This document shows positions 59,455 to 64,000 of a stretch of 64,000 bases of DNA, piece after piece (the first letter of the stretch is position 1; every line of letters begins with the position of its first letter). The DNA comes from Phytophthora hibernalis. Its lineage: Eukaryota > Oomycota > Peronosporomycetes > Peronosporales > Peronosporaceae. The DNA lies in the NCBI GenBank assembly GCA_012656075.1, contig JAAKBF010000154.1:124001-188000 (forward strand), read 5' to 3'. The translations under genes and the position numbers were made by a program. The notes below the pieces were generated by a model, which did no database searches, was not told the origin of the DNA, and was given only the letters and a program-made list of their open reading frames with translations.

Positions 59455-59476
59455 AATATACACGTTCGTAAAGCTA
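59455..59476 (+). repeat. 22-base direct repeat, right copy
   Basis: Identical to 57960-57981. It overlaps the stop codon and 3' flank of the minus-strand gene at 59474-61104. Confidence 0.8.
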
Positions 59477-61104
59477 CATCGTCTTGGATTCCAGCGAAGC
59501 TGGGGCAGGTAGAGACTGAATGCTGAGCCTGCGTGGAAGCGTTTTGGTCTTGTTTGTTGGCGGGGAGTTCAAACTCAAACGACGAGGCATCGGTGGCTTT
59601 GGTAGAGAAGGTGAGTTTATCACGGTCTCCCGTACGGAGGTCGGTCGATCTCCAAAATAATTCCTAACATGAAAGCAGAATAATGATGATCACAAGGAGG
59701 AGGTGAAAAGATCAAAAGCAAGTACATACTCATAGCGTTCTTTCTTCCAGTACTTCTCGAAATGAATCAGGAAGTGCTTGATGACCTGGAAGAGTGTTTA
59801 AAAATGTCAGTTATTTCATCATTCGCAAGAACTAAGAGCAACTTTACGAGCTGTTACGCACATCTATACGATCCGATTTGAGGACGTCTGTGATTTTGAG
59901 AGCGCGGGGCGAAGATGATGCCAAAGCTAGCCACATCACTTGTAGTAAACCTCTAATGAGTAGCAGCATACAAATGTGAGCAATGCGTAAGAGGGAATAT
60001 TTACAGGGCCCTCATACTTGAGATTTCGATCCGCAGGAAGAGTTTTATCAAGACATGTCATCTTTGATAAGCGCACGAGCATCTCACAGAATGCGTCGTA
60101 CGTCAGAACCCGGTCGTATTCTGTGGTAGGAGTTTTGGGAGGCTGTCGATGTAGATGCTTCCGAACTCGGTCGTTGTTAACACACCGTGTGCAATGATAC
60201 CATATTTGCGCCCATACGCGACAGATTCTGCGTAGCTCATGTGAGACGGGCAAAACTGTGCCATTTTCGTGTCGATCTTTTCGAGCTTGCTATGACTCTG
60301 CGCTGCGTAATACAGGAAGATCTACAGCACGCGCGGCACAGGATAATCACTGCAATTGTGGTACGTGTTGAGGGATCTAAACTTACTTTTGTAAGTGGAT
60401 CTTCGAAGGCAGTAAGAACTTTCTTGCAATCCTGCAGTTCTTGTTCGACAACCACACGGATTCTAGCACCACGTTAGCCAACTTTTGAGTTTTGTTTTTG
60501 TTGTAGCCACCACATACCTCGACTTTGGTTGCTTTTCCAAACAGGTGCGCACAAGTGAATCGTACGCTCGGCTTGGATCCCGGTCTCCTGACTTCAAAAA
60601 GTAGCAGACAACATCTTCACAGTCAAGCGCTAAACAAAAATCACAATGAGCTCCGCGGTCTCGCACCATTTTTGCAAAATGCAGAAGCAGAGCGAGGAAC
60701 GCAGTGAAATCTAATTTCTTGCTGCTATCACGATCAGTTGGGTGGGTTTTCAGGAAAGCTTCACACACGATGGCGACCTCCTTTTCGATCATTTTCGCCT
60801 CTTCGGTGTTCTTCCCGTCAATAATGCCGCAGTCCTGCAGAAGCTTGACCACGTTCACGATGCGGATGCGTGTGGGGTCTTCGCTCGAGATCTGCAAGGT
60901 GTAGGCCGTGAAAATCTCCCATAGTCGCTCCTGCTGCGAGCGCTTACGAGCGGCCACGAGACTCGCGTCGAACGGCGAGTCGTACTTCTGCTTGCTCAGA
61001 TCCTTCGCCTCCTCTAAATGCAGGGTCTTGGCCACACTGGTGTTGAAGCTGCGTCGTCGCCCATTTTCACTGCCTGGTGTCGTCGTCCCGCTCGCGTCCG
61101 CCAT
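59474..61104 (-). CDS. Conserved-looking hypothetical protein, six or more exons
   Basis: Starts at M-A-D-A-S-G-T-T-T (61104) and ends at TAG 59474-59476. Exons: 60518-61104, 60387-60462, 60005-60321, then smaller exons down to about 59474, with GT-AG introns of 48-85 bases. Frame checks are good except near 60143 (one C missing from CCC) and at the junction of exons 3 and 4, whose phase does not match and is unresolved. The protein has a Thr/Ser-rich N-terminus, a long helical region with W-E-I-F-T-A-Y-T-L, then F-L-Y-Y-A-A-Q-S-H-S-K and Y-D-A-F-C-E-M-L-V-R-L, and a basic Pro/Ser tail. No family is recognised. Its last bases contain the repeat that borders the CRN locus. Confidence 0.65.
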
Positions 61105-61325
61105 GGTAGTCGTCCGTCGTTCAATCAGATCTGACAACAGCAGCACTAACTTTAGCTAGCACAACTTCAACAACTTCAACTTTAATGTAGCCATTTCGAA
61201 ATTATGTGTGCCCCACCTGAAATATTTTATTCTTTTACATGTTAAAAATAAAACCCTGTATTTTAATCTGTAGTGGACCTGAAATTGGGTGGTGGACACT
61301 AAGTATCCTCGCATAGCGAACGCTG

Positions 61326-62526
61326 ATGGAGTCGCGCGATCAGCTCCTGGCGACGCCGGCACTCGAGAAGTTCGAGGAGAATGAGCAACTGGCAGGTGCG
61401 CGTCGCAAGCGCGAGGACGAAGACGAAGATGAGGAGGCGCAGAAGCGGCGCTCGCTGAGCAAGCAGGCGCGGCGCCACAACTGGCAGCCCAAGTACGAGA
61501 TGGAGTTCGGCCTTCTGGCCATCGAGCGCGACGCCGTGTCCGGGGACGTGCTGCTGGCCATGTGCGGCTTCTGCAAGGCCTTCGGTCGCGAGGGCAAGTA
61601 CGAGCAGCTGGTGCAGGCAGATCAGGAGGCAGGCAACGACTCGAAGAAGCGGCGGCGACGCTCGTTGACCACCACCAAGTTCTTCCGAGCGTTTAGGGTG
61701 GACAACATCCGCAGCCATCTGCAGGGTGCCCACCCGCGGCGATGGGCCGAGTACGAGCAACTACCCAAGCAGGAGACACTTCGTGCGCGCTATCTGCAGC
61801 TCCAGGGCGAGCTGCAGACGTACGACCACCTGCCCATGGACGACGTGGTGCTCAATGCAGAGTCGGAGATTGCGTACGCTCAAGCGCAGGCACTTGCACA
61901 GGCGGCGGCCATCAGTGAAGCACAACATGCTGCTGCACAAGCTGCAGCGGCGCAGGCAGCACACTGCACGCATAACTCGAGTGGTAGTCAAAGCGGGGCG
62001 CAGATGACGGCGTCGTTGGTACGTTTTGCGGATGTTGTTTAGTGTTGAATCATTGGGCTGATTGTGGTTCTGTACTGGTGAATTTTGACACTTTGTTTGA
62101 CGTCAGAGTTACAACGGTAAGTCAGATGGTACTGCTCAATTGGTTATTTTGCGCTAGTTATAAATCGCGTACTGATTTCTTTGTGGTGTGGCTTTAGGTG
62201 CAGCTCCGAGTGCGGCGACAGGGTCAGCAGCTAGCTCTCGGGGCACGTTTGACTACGAGAAACATTTGACGGAGCAGATCGCGCTGGACCGCGAGCGTCT
62301 GGAGTTCGAGAAAGTGCGCTACAAGAAGGAGGTCGAACTACGAGAGCGGGAGCTAACGCTTCGAGAGAAGCACATGGAGCAGAAGATCGCTTTGCAGGAG
62401 AAGTTATGCGAGGCGAATCGCGAGAACGCACAAATCGAGAGTGCCAAGTTCTACCGTTTAGCTGAGGTCCTACGCGATGCAATCACAGGAGCCCAAAGTT
62501 CATCGGAAGTAGCGTCCGTGGTGTAA
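61326..62526 (+). CDS. BED-like zinc-finger protein with a coiled-coil tail
   Basis: Exon 1 (61326-62018) has a basic nuclear-localisation-like patch (R-R-K-R-E-D, later K-K-R-R-R-R) and a BED-type finger: M-C-G-F-C-K-A-F with the Cys pair, then I-R-S-H-L-Q-G-A-H-P as the His pair. An Ala/Gln-rich stretch follows. The last exon (62198-62526) is a coiled coil (Y-K-K-E-V-E-L-R-E-R-E-L-T-L-R). Joining exon 1 to it directly breaks the frame; a 10-base micro-exon at 62107-62116 keeps it. The protein is about 343 residues. BED fingers bind DNA and occur in transcription factors and transposase-derived proteins; I see no transposase domain. It diverges from the gene at 61104 across about 220 bases. 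Confidence 0.7.
62107..62116 (+). other. Probable 10-base micro-exon
   Basis: AGTTACAACG is bordered by an acceptor-like GACGTCAG and a donor GTAAGT. Exon 1 ends in phase 0 and the next acceptor needs phase 1, so 10 bases fit exactly. A missing base in exon 1 is an alternative, given how common such errors are here. Confidence 0.45.
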
Positions 62527-62768
62527 TTGCGATGATCGTTCTCGATCGTGCAGCTCGGCTTATTTCGCTGCTTCACATTCACGTGAAGCATGATCAGTTT
62601 CCAGTAACTTCGTCAGCTTGTCTTGGAACTCGTTACTGCGAGCTTAGCGTCGCTAAATGCCGTCGAGCAGTATTAGAGCGTTGCAGACAACCATTCAGCA
62701 CAAACGTGTTCAGGCAAATAGAAAAATACTTCGAAGACCTATCATTAAAACTAAAAGCTTGTCTACCA

Positions 62769-64000
62769 TTACACCGCAGCAGCTGGTTCTGCATTGTCCA
62801 CGACAACCGACTCCAAAGACTTCTTGACTTGGCGACTGCGGCGGCTCTTTTGCTTCACCGAGGTTTTCTTCTTCATATTGGCGCCAGTCGGCTGCGTAGG
62901 ATCGCTAACGGCATCAAGTAGTTTCGGCTGGGAAATCACGTCTTCGGATGTGCTGGCTTTCAGGTTTGACTCATCTCTACTCTCTCTCACCTTGGTATTC
63001 TTCGCGGCCACTTCAAATGTTTCACCTTTATTGCTTCTGGGTAACACCAGCTTTTCTGGTTCTTCTTCGTCGACAACGATAACTGTACTCGGTTTGACCT
63101 CCTCGACGAATCCGTTCGACTTCGCATCATAGTATTCTTTTAGCACGATGTCAAAATCCACGAGGTCAAATTCCAGCTCGCTTTCGTCCACAGCAAGCTC
63201 TACTTCTTGAATCTTTTCATCACGTGCCTCGTTCTCAGTACCATCTACCTCAATCTCCACATCAGCATCACTCGACTCCTGCAGCCCTCCTACTTGTATT
63301 GCTGGTTGCCACAAACTCTCTTCTGGCAATGCAATATTTTCGCGTTGTGTCGCAATTTCCCGCTCGGGGTTAGTGTGAAGCACCTTCAACGTCGCCTCAG
63401 ACGTTACTTCTAACTCTTCGTGGATAACATGTTTCTCTAGAATGGTTGATTCCGGTTCAACTTCACTCTCATTATCTTGAGTGGACCCCGATAAAACCAC
63501 GGCCTCGTTGTCGAGCTCATTCCGATCATCCGTTTCCAGGGTAAATTCACGAGTAGAAATCGTCGCAGAAATGTCGATATCACCTAATTCGCTCGATTCG
63601 GAAGATGTCCCCAATCTTTGCTTGCTGCGCACCGGTTCGACGACTTCTTGGTTGTTTCGAGAGGGCAATGGAGTTTCTTCAGGCTTTCGATGAGGAACCT
63701 CCAAATAGCCCAGCACTTCATCATTTAGAGAGTGTTCGACATGAGCGGGTCGCGTATTCAGTGAAGTCTGGGACATAGATTTGGACCATCCGGGAATGCT
63801 CTGCTTGTCCTTCACACGAATGCGAACACTTTCGAAGCACTGGTATTCCTGCGCTTTGAGTGGGTTCGGTGGGTCACGGTAGCACGGGATGAAGTGATCC
63901 AGCGACTTGAAGGTCACAGGCACGATGCCTGCTTCGAAGGTGGATTGAAACTGCTTCTCACAGGTGTCCACATCGGATGTCGTTGCACAGCCCCAATAGG
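62769..64000 (-). CDS. Hypothetical acidic protein, partial (5' end outside window)
   Basis: The minus-strand frame is open from the window edge to the TAA at 62769-62771, at least 410 codons. The N-terminal visible part has Y-W-G-C-A-T-T-S and F-I-P-C-Y-R-D-P-P-N-P, which might be a small folded domain. The middle is strongly acidic (Glu-rich, for example D-V-E-I-E-V-D-G-T-E-N-E) and probably disordered. The C-terminus is basic (K-K-K-T-S-V-K-Q-K-S-R-R). No family is recognised and no frame break is visible. The true start is outside the window; the first in-window GTG near 63971 is not a start. Confidence 0.6.
   Translation of the reverse strand, partial: YWGCATTSDVDTCEKQFQSTFEAGIVPVTFKSLDHFIPCYRDPPNPLKAQEYQCFESVRIRVKDKQSIPGWSKSMSQTSLNTRPAHVEHSLNDEVLGYLEVPHRKPEETPLPSRNNQEVVEPVRSKQRLGTSSESSELGDIDISATISTREFTLETDDRNELDNEAVVLSGSTQDNESEVEPESTILEKHVIHEELEVTSEATLKVLHTNPEREIATQRENIALPEESLWQPAIQVGGLQESSDADVEIEVDGTENEARDEKIQEVELAVDESELEFDLVDFDIVLKEYYDAKSNGFVEEVKPSTVIVVDEEEPEKLVLPRSNKGETFEVAAKNTKVRESRDESNLKASTSEDVISQPKLLDAVSDPTQPTGANMKKKTSVKQKSRRSRQVKKSLESVVVDNAEPAAAV

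Noticed and set aside
1..64000. tRNA or rRNA genes
   Set aside because: I looked for the T-loop consensus GGTTCRANTCC and paired acceptor stems and found none that fold; a covariance-model search would settle this.

Overview
This window is nuclear DNA of an oomycete, most likely Phytophthora or a close relative in the Peronosporales. The signs are a Crinkler (CRN) effector locus, a Crypton tyrosine-recombinase transposon, Copia remnants, tightly packed genes with short GT-AG introns (about 50-90 bases), an oomycete-type initiator upstream of one gene, and several protein architectures typical of stramenopiles. No tRNA, rRNA or CRISPR array was recognised.

Layout. 1-13.4 kb is gene-dense: a head-to-head pair of SPFH/band-7 genes, an ankyrin-repeat gene, a coiled-coil gene, an ECHDC1-like crotonase, a protein with two Myb/SANT-like domains, a seven-exon myotubularin phosphatase and an IQ-motif protein. 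13.4-26.4 kb is a repeat-rich island. It holds Copia debris, a long hairpin, a Josephin-like cysteine-protease reading frame, a broken Crypton recombinase, a 15-base minisatellite, a TATC-rich satellite, a foldback repeat and unassigned frames. 26.5-64 kb is gene-dense again: a zinc-ribbon protein, a giant HECT E3 ligase (27.3-43.0 kb) with repeated CUB-like, LamG, MIB/HERC2 and SPRY modules, a kinesin with a discoidin-like domain and a small neighbour that shares its C-terminal exon pair, a dual-family immunophilin (FKBP-TPR-cyclophilin), the largest subunit of RNA polymerase I, a damaged CRN effector gene between two identical 22-base repeats, a conserved hypothetical gene, a BED-like zinc-finger gene with a probable 10-base micro-exon, and a partial gene running off the end.

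A caution for anyone using this annotation: nearly every long gene, including housekeeping ones, is cut by single-base frame changes, and most are repaired by lengthening one short homopolymer by one base. This is best read as a systematic base-calling or assembly error rather than pseudogenisation. Genes below are therefore given as whole loci across those breaks. In the repeat island and the CRN locus, real decay is also present (in-frame stops, a lost start codon, a displaced 3' end).

The genes do not form one pathway. They are ordinary cellular genes (lipid phosphatase, ubiquitin ligase, motor, chaperone, transcription) split by a transposon island, with one effector gene inserted near the right end.
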